From the NCBI GenBank assembly GCA_004352715.1, contig SCFE01000088.1:1515146-1551683 (forward strand): a stretch of DNA of 36,538 bases, written 5' to 3'. How positions within the stretch are numbered: the stretch's first letter is position 1; every line of letters starts with the position of its first letter. This stretch comes from Hofstenia miamia. Taxonomy: Eukaryota > Xenacoelomorpha > Acoela. This document shows positions 28,360-36,538 of this stretch, in pieces. The notes under the pieces are model-generated. The model saw only the letters and a program-made list of their open reading frames with translations. It made no database searches and had not been told where the DNA came from. Position numbers and translations under genes: made by a program.

Positions 28360-30183
28360 CAGGATTACAAATTTTCGGCGGAATTTTTTCTTTTTCGGCG
28401 GCGGAAAAAAACATGTTTTCGGCACGAAAAAGTTAATTTTCGGCGGAAATGAATTACAGTTCAATATCACAGTTAGTTTACAAATCGGCATTGTATTTAA
28501 TAAAAAGTAGCTTGCTAAGGGTTTCTTCCGTCATGTTGTTTCTATCTTCGAGGAAAGAGTTTAGAATAGAGAAGAATCGTTCAACACATACTGAAGTGCA
28601 TGGTGCAAATGAAAACACGTGAATATCCACCGGATTTTGAATGGAATTGCCCTGGGATTTGGCATATGCCGCCTTAAGTCCATTATTTTTTTCAGAAAGA
28701 AACTCAAGCTTTTTCATCGCAATTTCAGCTATCGAATTTCCGGTTTCTTTTAAGTCGATGAGCTTCTCCCACAGATCTGATAGTTGTTTATATGCCTTTA
28801 TAACGGTAAAATCACTTGACTGGCTTGCTGATATGAGGGTGGTAATAAAACCAAGGGCTGCGACATGCCCAACTTTTGTTAAGAACGGCGCCCCATCCGT
28901 CAAATCGACGGCTTTCTTTGCCGCTGATGACTCTTTTTCAGGGATAGTTTTCAGAAATTCTTTGAGTGGTACCCAATTGCTGACAATATAGACCACTGCA
29001 TTTAACCAGGTACCCCATCGGGTCAAAACGGGAATTGGAAATTTTTCACGGTTGCCGTTGAAGGTTTTCCATTTTTCCACACGGGAAGGGCACTTTTCGA
29101 ACACTTTTTTGACATTTTTCACCAATTTATTTATGTCGTCATTTTTGTCCACAATTGCACTGCAAACCCTCGCCAGCATGTGAGACCAGCACGTGACATG
29201 CACCATATCAGGGAACAATGCTTGCAACCCCCGGGCGGCTACCCCGTTGTATGCGGCCCCATCGGTGATAAAAAGTCGAAATTTTTCGAAATCAGCAGCA
29301 AGATTAAGAACGGAAAGAGCCTTCATAATCTTTTGTTGAACAAATGTACCATTAGGGGGAACTAGCTCCCTGCTGAGTTCAATCAAAAACGGGGAATGGG
29401 GTTTTTCACTGTCGAGTTTCCCAATTAAAACGGCATAATACTTTTTGCCCCCATGGTCACATTCATCGAATACGATATAAAAATGCGGAAACTCACCAGC
29501 AATTTCTCTTAATTTTGCCATCTTCATTTCGAAAGCTTCCGTGGCGTAAGTATTTCCAAGAGTAACGTCAGATGGTAACGGTCTTTTAAAGCCTTGCTCC
29601 AAAAATGTTTTCAACTTTGTGTTTCTGAGTGCCCCAAGGGGCAATCCTGCACCAACCCAAGCGTCAGTAAAGTTGTAGTTAAAAGAGTCTACATATCGAT
29701 CTCTTGAAGTAGACATAAACAGAGTCGATTGATTCCCCTTTTTTAAGTTTACAGCCTTAATGTGGTTAGCCCCAGAAATGTGGTCGGTAATGTGATTGCT
29801 CTTGGAGCAGATAAACGATTTCGAACACTTCTGGCAAATCACCCTTATTTTCGCCTCGTGCGAATTCAGAATTTCCAAAAATCCATGCTCGCGTACTTTT
29901 CTTTTTAAACTCACCATAGAAGAGCTTTTAGTAGCCATAGTTATTCTTATTGAATCAGGATTCTTGATTTCCCCTCGCACAATAAATTCTGAAAACAGAG
30001 TCAGAATAGTAAACGAATAGTAAAATTGAGCAAACAATACCGTGCAATACGTGTAAAACCAAACTCAAACAGAGTCCCAATTATTTGTTTGCACACATTT
30101 TGATTGACAGGCATTTTCGGCGCCACATCCACTTAAATCGGCGGATTTCGGCGGCTCGGCGCCACCGAAAATTTGTAATCCTG
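28360..30183 (-). mobile_element. Intact hAT DNA transposon
   Basis: 1824 bp with terminal inverted repeats CAGGATTACAAATTTTCGG (19 bp perfect) and an exact 8-bp target duplication ATAATAAG at 28352-28359 and 30184-30191. Eight-base duplications and CAG..CTG ends are hAT hallmarks. Repeated TTCGGCGG-type motifs fill both subterminal regions. It encodes one uninterrupted transposase. Removing the element and one duplication restores a continuous LTR, so it inserted after the retrotransposon. Confidence 0.95.
28478..29938 (-). CDS. hAT transposase with BED-type zinc finger
   Basis: 486 codons without a break from ATG 29938 (context AACTATGG). The open frame extends 33 codons further upstream, but this ATG has the better context and leads straight into the DNA-binding domain. 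Residues 35-59 hold CX2C..HX5H (CQKC..HISGANH), a BED-like finger that binds the ends. FDECDHGG and LFITDGAAYNG are candidate positions for the first two catalytic Asp residues. CWSHMLARV is the hAT CxxH motif and VLTRWGTWLNAV the conserved RW motif. The C-terminus SVCVERFFSILNSF..LLFIKYN is the hAT dimerisation region. Shorter than many hAT transposases (600+ aa) but complete in motif order. Likely functional or recently so. Confidence 0.92.
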   Translation of the reverse strand: MATKSSSMVSLKRKVREHGFLEILNSHEAKIRVICQKCSKSFICSKSNHITDHISGANHIKAVNLKKGNQSTLFMSTSRDRYVDSFNYNFTDAWVGAGLPLGALRNTKLKTFLEQGFKRPLPSDVTLGNTYATEAFEMKMAKLREIAGEFPHFYIVFDECDHGGKKYYAVLIGKLDSEKPHSPFLIELSRELVPPNGTFVQQKIMKALSVLNLAADFEKFRLFITDGAAYNGVAARGLQALFPDMVHVTCWSHMLARVCSAIVDKNDDINKLVKNVKKVFEKCPSRVEKWKTFNGNREKFPIPVLTRWGTWLNAVVYIVSNWVPLKEFLKTIPEKESSAAKKAVDLTDGAPFLTKVGHVAALGFITTLISASQSSDFTVIKAYKQLSDLWEKLIDLKETGNSIAEIAMKKLEFLSEKNNGLKAAYAKSQGNSIQNPVDIHVFSFAPCTSVCVERFFSILNSFLEDRNNMTEETLSKLLFIKYNADL

Positions 30184-30631
30184 ATAATAAGCTGCCATCT
30201 AGAATGTACAATAAATCAGGATCAACTAAACTCCAAAACTGAACAAGCTTAAGCAGCTTACGTAGACAGGTCAGGGCGTCCTACACTTGAATACATACTC
30301 CACTGACTCCCCCTCGCAGCTTCGTAGAAGATTTAGCTGCTCATGGCCATCTGAATATAGAGCGTATATGAGAGCAACAATAAGCCTGGTATTAAACCAA
30401 AACAATTTATTAAATGTTTGCTCACATGAAGTCCCTATTTATACAGAGTAATTAATAATCCGCATTACACATGCCAAAGGCAGAACAAAAATGTAAACAC
30501 TAAACAATGTGATTGGGTAGATGACTATGTGCGGGAACATAGAAAGAATTAGCATAAGTGATAGAGAGACGACTCCTAGAGGCGAGAGGAAGTGCGTGGG
30601 AATTCTTTTATGTAAAGGTCCTGATTGTACA

Positions 30632-30641
30632 CCCCTCCCCT
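30632..30641 (-). other. Polypurine tract of family 2
   Basis: The minus strand reads AGGGGAGGGG directly before TGTACAATC, the LTR start. This orients the element and confirms the LTR boundary. Confidence 0.85.
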
Positions 30642-30668
30642 AAGATACCCTAATCCGGAAGTGAGGGT

Positions 30669-31390
30669 TTACTTTGAAGGCTGGCTGATGAGGTTGTGGG
30701 TAATGTCCAGCAGTTTTAGGATGTGGGTGTCTTCCCAGGTTGTCTTTGATATGTATTCTGTTCGACTGAGGTAAGAGATTGCTTCGATTTTGGTAGTCAT
30801 GCATTTGTGATATTGTATGTATTTTAGGCTTGTTATTGGTGCCGGAATGATGATAGATTGGCGGAGGTTATTTATTCTTTGCTGGAATATATTGTAGAAG
30901 TTCCAATATAGTTTTTGGCCTTTCAGGGCAATCATGAGAGTCATTTTGCATCCATGTCAGATGTATGGGCTGACGTAGTATCCAGTCTGGCGTCTAGAAA
31001 AAAGAACTGAAACATTGATGACAGGGATTGATGGTAGTTGGTATTCTTGTATAGAATGTTTATATTTTGCAGTATTACTTCTTCGGACATTTGATCTGGG
31101 TCATGTATGTCAGTGCGTATCATTGTTACAATTTCGACTCTTTGGGATACGTCATAGTATTTGATGTTTTCCTTGATGAGGTTCATCCATATGATGTCTT
31201 GACTTCCAGCAAACAAGGTGAGATTTTTTAGTTTCTTTTTGTTTAGTTTTTCTTTTAGGTTGGCAATTTGTTGGCAGATTGGGCAAACCTTTTTGTAGAT
31301 GTCTTCTGGAGGATGTCTGGTAGTTACTAACAGACGGTATTCCTTGTCATTGTCACATTCTTTGGACCATTTTTGGATCTTCATTTTCAT
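30669..31390 (-). pseudogene. Post-integrase module, C-terminal part, family 2
   Basis: Two overlapping frames (31390-30941 and 30944-30669; the stop of the first overlaps the start of the second) encode KEYRLLVTTRHPPEDIYKKV, CPICQQIANLKEKL, LTLFAGSQDIIWMNLI, QRVEIVTMIR, NYHQSLSSMFQFFFLDA and MTLMIALKGQKLYW. From LFAG onward it is collinear with family 1 at 835-1323, identical or similar at about half the positions by eye. Similarity across families with unrelated LTRs suggests past selection on this protein. No signal peptide or membrane segment. Function unknown. Confidence 0.7.
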
Positions 31391-31399
31391 GCCTTTTGA

Positions 31400-31885
31400 G
31401 TATGTAGACGAGCTTGAGTGTAGACCAACCTATGTTGAGCCATTCTAGGTCTTTACATTGTTTTCTGGCTTTTAGTAGCTTTAGAATGTTTTTGAGTTGG
31501 ACATTGTCGTCAAATGTTATATGTGCTGTGCTTCTGTAGTAGTCTCTGCTAAGTTTTGGTAGAAATTGATTCAGGTTAGAAGATTATTGTGTTAACTAGA
31601 GGGCGTTTCTCTTTGTCAATGACTGTAGGAAGGGCTTTGCTGGTTACTCTGTTTTCTCCGACTTTTAGTATTTTGAATATCACATTTCTGGTTGTCTTGG
31701 ATGTGTTATTAGCAGCAGTGGTGTGATGTGATAAAGTAGGGATGGATTGTTTTGCACTCAATGAGGGATAGTTTTTGTTGTCTTTCTGTGAAGCAAGAGT
31801 CTTGTTGACTGCTGGTTGTTGATGACATTAAAAAGGGTACTGGCTAATGATACATCTTTTAGTTGGTATCAATGTTGAGGGTGTG
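31400..31885 (-). pseudogene. Post-integrase module, N-terminal part and one linker unit, family 2
   Basis: Minus-strand pieces match family 1 in order. YQLKDVSL near 31865 resembles the tandem linker unit, ALPTVIDKEKRPLVNTII (31576-31640) resembles 3523-3600, and HITFDDNVQLKNILKL near 31500 resembles the start of the 353-aa ORF. The middle of the module (most of the 353- and 215-codon ORFs of family 1) is missing, so this copy is internally deleted or the family is naturally shorter. Confidence 0.6.
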
Positions 31886-31917
31886 CCAACCCTTTTGTGT
31901 GCAGTTGAAGTAGATGN

Positions 31918-32390
31918 AACGTTCAATTCATACAGAGCATTTGATTCATTTTGTAATCAAGTATTGAATGAATCAGAATATCATTCATTTTTAAATGATT
32001 TATTGGATAATCGATAAATTCATTCAATGCTCTAAAGTTATGAAACTCTTCAATTAGAATTTTGTGTTAGCAATTACTAAACCAGTTACAGAATAATATA
32101 TGTATGTGAATGTATACATGGCTTACTTCATTAATGGAATTTTTTAAAAAATTAATTAATATTAAATATGAGAAATTTATGTTGTATCTTGATGCTGGTA
32201 ATTTCAAATTTCGATTTCATTAACCTAAGGAAAGTATTATTCTCGGTAGACTACTTGACGAATTACAAAATGGTAAAGAATATTTCATAATTACACAAAT
32301 CTCCTAGTGCTGAAGGAAGTAAGTCACTGCTATTTCGTTTCACAAGAAAATTGGAGGAGAAATCTATAGCAACAGAAACATTGGAAAATA
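31918..32390 (+). pseudogene. Plus-strand gypsy RNase H fragment between two single Ns
   Basis: From about 32164 the plus strand encodes YEKFMLYLDAGN, then LGRLLDELQNGKEY, then FRFTRKLEEKSIATETLE. This matches the start of gypsy RNase H (catalytic DAS block, YFSRKL, ETTE). It points opposite to the surrounding element and is delimited by isolated Ns at 31917 and 32391. It is either an inserted fragment or a misassembled patch. Confidence 0.6.
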
Positions 32391-32486
32391 NACGTCCTGC
32401 AGCTTAAGACGTCCAAGATGGGATCATGACCACTGAAGGACCCTAAGGACATCATTCAGGGAGATTCATCTGGACTTGATTGCTGT

Positions 32487-32798
32487 TTAGAGGTTTTTGA
32501 GTGATGGGCTCTGCGCAGGCTTGTTGTGACTGCTCTGCATTTCATGTTCAGGTTGACCTAAGGGCAATGAAGCAAAGTTAATAGACCATTCATTATTAAA
32601 GATATTAGATTTAGCAATACATTTGGGTTGTGTGCACAAACTTATAGGGGAAGTATGTTTTACTTTAAATTTGTTGTCAAATGATTCTTCTGATATTTTT
32701 TTACATCCAGGTGTAAGGTAGAATTCATTGTTTTCGGATTTGATGAGTTTGAATTCATTAATTTTCAATATTCTAGCATGTTCAATGTCATGGGACAT
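32487..32798 (-). pseudogene. pol: Extension after integrase, family 2
   Basis: In the same frame as the integrase ORF to its right. The junction HFQNIKRMSHDIEHARI parallels HFQNLKQPMVNIEQTML of family 1, marking the end of the GPY/F domain. The following ~90 residues are polar (LIKSENNEFYLTPGCKKI) and end LGQPEHEMQSSHNKPAQSP. No domain recognised. Confidence 0.6.
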
Positions 32799-32843
32799 CC
32801 TTTTTATATTTTGAAAGTGAGTGATTTTCTTGTTATCTAGCTT

Positions 32844-33580
32844 TTAATTGTTGTGAGAGAGTATTTTCATTATAGTACTAGTTCCTTCCCAGTTGAAAGA
32901 TAGTTTGTGAACCTGTTTCTTGTTGGTGATAACTCTGGGTGTGTATACAAATACTTTGTCACTGATGGCATGGGGTTCACTGTAGATTTTTCTATTGAAT
33001 TGATGCTGTTGTCTTATTGCACTTTTTTCAGCTTGGGCACACATTGTTTTATGTGTCTTGGCTATGTTCTCCATGCGTTGTTTAACATAATTGTTGTTGG
33101 CCTTGTGGCCAAACATGGCTTTGTATGGTGAGATCTTCATGGTTGAGTGAGTCGATGTATTGTAAAAATATTCTATCATTGGTAAAATTTCTCTCCATTG
33201 TTTTCCACTGACATGTGCTGTTACTGTTCTCATAAGTTTAAAGAGGGTTTGGTTTACCTGCTCAACTGCACCATTTGGTTGAGGGTGATTTATGGTGGTA
33301 TGTATGTGAAGAATTTCTAGTTTCTTTGCTAATTCTTGGAAGAGGAACTGCTTTCCTTGGTCTGTTATCAGTTGTGTCATGGGGCCAATTGCACACACCC
33401 AATTATTAGTGATGGCTTCTGCTACTGTAGATGATTTGATGTTATGTAGTGGTATCATCTTGTAGTATTTGTGAAATGATCTACCATGACTAATACATAT
33501 GAGTAGCCTTCATCATCTTTTGAAAGTTGTTCAATGTCTGCATTGAAAATTTCATTAGTATGTTCAGCAGTTATTTTTTC
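32844..33580 (-). pseudogene. pol: Integrase core and C-terminal domain, family 2
   Basis: SYVLVMVDHFT (first catalytic Asp, codon 33479-33481), one frameshift, then MTQLITDQGKQFL (second Asp) and NHPQPNGAVEQVNQT (Glu) are all present. Next come EYFYNTSTHSTMKISPYKAM and, after a linker, SDKVFVYTP and LSFNWEGTSTIMKIL, the GPY/F-like module. This is the retroviral-type DDE integrase that inserts the cDNA. The spacing between second Asp and Glu is slightly shorter than the usual 35. It is frameshifted at about 33465 and so not functional. Confidence 0.85.
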
Positions 33581-33599
33581 TAGAGAGGCACACTGTCCT

Positions 33600-34050
33600 G
33601 GAAAAAAAGATGTATTTAGTAGGATGCAGGATTGGCATTTTTTTATGATTTCTTCTATTGTTGTGCGTAGGTAAGGTGTTACAAAGTTTTTATGTATGGT
33701 GAGTTCAGTTTGTTAAATGCCTTTGTGTCCTTGTTTGTGTACTTTCTTAATGACTTCTCATTTATAGTATTCTGGTAGTGCAATCAGATTGCATGTTGTT
33801 GCAGAAGAGTACAGTATGTTGGAATCAGTTAGTTTCCATTTATGTTTATGGTAATATCATGTTGCCATGGAGTCTATAATGAACGTGGGGTTGCAGAGTT
33901 TCTGTATGATCTGACATAAGATTTTGTCATTTGCTTGAGCTTTGGCTATTTCTTCTGGTGCTTTGTGTAGATTGATAGTATTGGCTTTATCAGATGTCCA
34001 CTCCTATCTGTGTTGATGTTAGGAAGAGTTTCATATTGACACTGGTATGA
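33600..34050 (-). pseudogene. pol: Integrase N-terminal zinc-binding region, decayed
   Basis: HKNFVTPYLRTTIEEIIKKC and CQSCILLN are the end of the HHCC zinc domain (the two Cys); KVHKQGHKGI upstream supplies the His part in another frame. Stops and shifts are frequent. The stretch to 34050 is otherwise uninformative. Confidence 0.6.
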
Positions 34051-34053
34051 AGT

Positions 34054-35003
34054 TTAATGGTCTTGGGGGACCTTGCTCTTTTTTGAGGTCTCTTTGATAT
34101 TGTGGTAGTGTTGTCCATATATCTGCATTTTTATGGAGTTTTCCCTTTCTATGTTCAATTGTGAAATTGTAATAGTGTAGGTATTTGATCCATCTAGTGA
34201 TGAGGTATCAGTTTTTCCACGCCATTTTGGATTTGACTTAATGCTGCACCAATTGCCATATATGAAAGGGACATTTGGCATTGGTGAATTGAGTGATTCA
34301 ATTTTCTTGATTTCTTTTTTGAGATTTTCGAGTTCTTCCTGATGTGTCCAGGCCCAATTGAAGTGTTGAGGCTTGTGGAGGAGATCCAACATATGTTTGG
34401 TTTTTTCTGCCAGATTTGGTAGGAACATTTGGTAGTAATTTATAAAACCAAGTATTCATTGGACATCTTTGATGGTTTTTGGAGCTTGAATTTCATCTAT
34501 CAATTGTTTGGCATTGCCTTTTAGTTGTATTTTGCATTGGGTAATGTGTCTTTTTTTTTGCAAGAGTGCATTTTTTGTGTTGACTCTTAGGCCAGCCTTG
34601 TATAATAATTTTAGTGTGGTGCTCAGTTCTTTTCCATGATCTGGTATGTTGTTGGAACCTATTAGGATGTTTTTGATGTATGCTGCAACTGCTTCTGATA
34701 GTTTGCAGTTTTCTCTTGTTTGTATTTTTTAATGTATCTTTGAAACATAGCTGAGGCATTACAAAGGGCGAAGGCCATGTAGAGCCATTCAAATAGGCCA
34801 TAAGGTGTAATGAAGGCCATTTTCTCTATGTCTTCTTCTTTCATTGGCACTTGCCAATAGGCTTTGCAGAGGTCTAATGTTGAGAAGACTTTTTATTGTG
34901 CTGTGCTATAAAGAATGTTGTCAATATGTGGCAGGGGTATGCGTCTTTTACTGTTATGTCATTTAGTTGTCTAAAGTCAATTGTAGAATCTTGCCAATAC
35001 AGT
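34054..35003 (-). pseudogene. pol: Reverse transcriptase and RNase H remnants, family 2
   Basis: TIDFRQLNDITVKDAYP, WQVPMKEEDIEKMAFITPYG and FEWLYMAFALCNASAMFQR are gypsy RT blocks 2-4. The catalytic YxDD box reads YIKN (34669-34680), so both aspartates are gone. The thumb and connection follow (ILGFINYYQMFLPNLAEKT). RNase H is internally deleted but ends in EHRKGKLHKNAD and IWTTLPQYQRD, the same variant signature as family 1. The reading frame shifts several times. RT sequence stops near 35003. Confidence 0.82.
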
Positions 35004-35432
35004 TATCACAAGTAATTGAGAGTAACTAACTATGGTTCAGGGTATATGTGATTGTTAAAGTATGACAGACTCCTAATTCTCTCTAACTAATTGAGTGTGT
35101 AGTTAATTAACTATATTAATCTGCATTTCCTTTATTAAATGCTTTACTAATCACAACCCGGCACTGTGCTATGCAAATCCAGAGACATCATTGGTGGCAA
35201 CAGTTCCAGCTTTTACTTGAACTCTGCAATAGAAACCATTAGATGAATCAGTGCGTAGATGGTTAACTCTGTGATAATGTGTGTGTGATAAATTAATAAT
35301 TTGGTGCATTGATTGTTCTTGTTATTATGATTAAGTAAATAAAAGGAACACAACTGTGATGCTTTAGCTTGTTATTGTTCCTTACATTTAATAACCCTAC
35401 AGATATAGTGATACATGCTAGCCCTCCATATA
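35004..35432. other. Unassigned segment between the truncated RT and LTR copy C
   Basis: No ORF. Contains AAGGAACA..TGTTCCTT inverted repeats (about 35343-35385), an AATAAAA, and TTGGTGGCAAC near 35190, which resembles a primer binding site. It may be leader or LTR sequence of another retroelement. Its last 27 bases resemble bases 1-27 of the window. Confidence 0.4.
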
Positions 35433-36158
35433 TGTGAACAATCAATGTGGTCAGCAAGAAAGTTAGTTCATAATTCCGTCAATGGTCAACTACAAGAATA
35501 AGCAGTAAATAAATAAACATGTAGAGCAACTTAAATATAATCATAATAATCTGTGAGCAACAACTGATAGGAAAGCTATAACAGATAAAAATCCCTATCC
35601 CTATTTGTAACCTATAAGCACATTGAGGAATCTACAGCTAATACCCTCACCACAATTGAATAGCTGATTGTGAGGCTGCTCCAGAATTCCTTTAAATGTA
35701 TTCAGGGACCACCATACGATTACTCTAGTGCTTGAACATTTAGCTTTCCATAAAACTATTAAATAACCTGACAATAAGCAACAAAGTAAATCCAAATAAA
35801 ATTTGTTCATCAATCATTCTAACATTTAGCGAATATTTATAGCACATCTAAGTAAATAATCAAATACTCGACTAGTACCTGTTGATTGAGTAATGTTTAC
35901 AGTTTTCCCTTGCTTTCTAGTTCTGCTTTTTAATTGTGCAAAGTCAGCATTAATTAGTGTATGCTGATTCGTCATCTCAGATTTTGTCAAATACTGTTGA
36001 GTTAATTTAGGTATCAAACTGCTTAAAATATTTTACAAATTCAATAATCAATCATAACCATTTGTTTTACAATTTAATCATTATTACATTTTAGTCTTAG
36101 TTGCTCCATCTTTTTTCTTACTTTTACCACACATGGCTTTTTGATGGATTATGCCACA
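35433..36158 (-). repeat. Family 1 LTR copy C
   Basis: 726 bp with TGTGAACAATC..GATTATGCCACA ends, collinear with copies A and B. No polypurine tract on its right; instead plus-strand protease sequence begins at once. It is therefore a solo LTR, or a 5' LTR whose element is missing, inserted into another retroelement. Confidence 0.9.
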
Positions 36159-36538
36159 CAATAAATGTTATCTGAAAGATATGAAAATTTCGATTAAATG
36201 TCAACAATTTGAACATGATTTAATCATTGTTGATACAACAAATTTTCAATTACCTTATCAAGTAATTCTTGAAAAAGAGTTCTTAGAGGAAAACCACTGC
36301 ATCATCAACTTCAAAGATAACACCATCACAATCAATAATGAACCTTCAATTCGTAAAGATTTATACACTAAAGACAATGAACTAAAACAGTTTTTTATTA
36401 CTGAAAAAGTTTATATTGACACCTTTCATTGGAAATTAGTTAAAGCCAAATCTAAAGATAATTTAGAAGGAGATTTCATGATTAATAATATTTCCGGGTA
36501 TAATTCAAAGAAATTGATACATTTATCAACCAACAGCT
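36151..36538 (+). pseudogene. Gypsy protease fragment and downstream Pol linker, open at window end
   Basis: A frame open from ATG 36151 (inside the LTR edge, so probably not the real start) to the last base. LPYQVILEKEFLEENHCIIN matches the C-terminal retropepsin block also seen near 8345-8400 (IIGIDFLSDNNCLIN), and FKDNTITINN continues as in gypsy protease-RT linkers. The active site Asp should lie upstream and has been replaced by the LTR. It points opposite to LTR copy C, so the LTR appears to have landed inside it. The remainder of Pol would follow beyond the window. Confidence 0.6.

Larger units (their letters stand above)
28332..30631 (-). repeat. Family 2 3' LTR, interrupted by the hAT insertion
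   Basis: Left piece 28332-28359 (TGGGTTAGTGCTG..) and right piece 30192-30631 (..GATTGTACA) together give 468 bp, matching the 467-bp solo LTR at 10687-11153. The polypurine tract adjoins the right edge. The interruption is exactly the hAT element plus one copy of its 8-bp target duplication. Confidence 0.9.
28332..35003 (-). mobile_element. Ty3/gypsy LTR retrotransposon, family 2, 5'-truncated
   Basis: From right to left the minus strand shows partial RT, partial RNase H, the integrase zinc domain, core and C-terminal domain, a post-integrase extension, the conserved 3' module, a polypurine tract (30632-30641) and the 3' LTR (28332-30631, split by a hAT). The RT stops abruptly near 35003 at unrelated sequence. 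No 5' LTR, gag or protease of this copy is present. Many stops, frameshifts and deletions make it defunct. Confidence 0.85.

Noticed and set aside
1-36538. CRISPR arrays, bacterial operons, tRNA or rRNA genes
   Set aside because: Spliced genes, LTR elements and microsatellites indicate a eukaryote; the repeats are retrotransposon LTRs, and no tRNA or rRNA signature was noticed on reading.

Overview
This is a repeat-rich, AT-rich piece of an invertebrate (metazoan) nuclear genome. The evidence is spliced genes with GT..AG introns (one only 40 bp), secreted multi-cysteine proteins with LDL-receptor class A repeats, Ty3/gypsy LTR retrotransposons, LINE, hAT, Tc1/mariner and MITE sequences, long (TA)n microsatellites, and a 1000-N scaffold gap plus isolated single Ns. 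The species cannot be named from the sequence. Little host coding sequence is present, and most of the window is nested mobile DNA.

Layout. 28-7663: a minus-strand Ty3/gypsy element (family 1) with LTRs of about 720 bp; its RT core and integrase catalytic core are largely deleted, but a very long in-frame region downstream of integrase survives. 7664-10500: a second minus-strand gypsy fragment (gag, zinc knuckle, protease) joined to a LINE 3' end, with a duplicated segment around a small gap. 10687-11153: a solo LTR (family 2) with a perfect 5-bp target duplication. 11618-13614: a plus-strand non-LTR-type reverse transcriptase pseudogene. 13940-14939: gap. 15097-15725: decayed DNA transposase. 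17130-17771: a MITE. 17876-19038: a small secreted LDLa protein gene (minus). 20006-20910 and 24742-25171: Tc1/mariner relics. 23676-24323: the last two exons of a cysteine-rich gene (minus). 25259-28331: no supported gene. 28332-35003: a minus-strand family 2 gypsy element whose 3' LTR is split by an apparently intact 1.8-kb hAT transposon. 35433-36158: a third family 1 LTR. 36151-36538: a plus-strand protease-like gypsy fragment running off the window.

The most notable signal is the module that follows integrase in both gypsy families. In family 1 the integrase C-terminus, a tandem-repeat linker (motif PQSDxQLKGMRME) and about 900 further codons lie in one reading frame, broken mostly by stop codons. 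In family 2 the same C-terminal module and at least one linker unit are recognisable despite divergence. It has no visible signal peptide or membrane segment, so it does not look like an envelope protein. I do not recognise its fold, and it is the best candidate here for an undescribed component. The second highlight is the hAT element with perfect 8-bp target duplications, 19-bp terminal inverted repeats and an uninterrupted 486-codon transposase.
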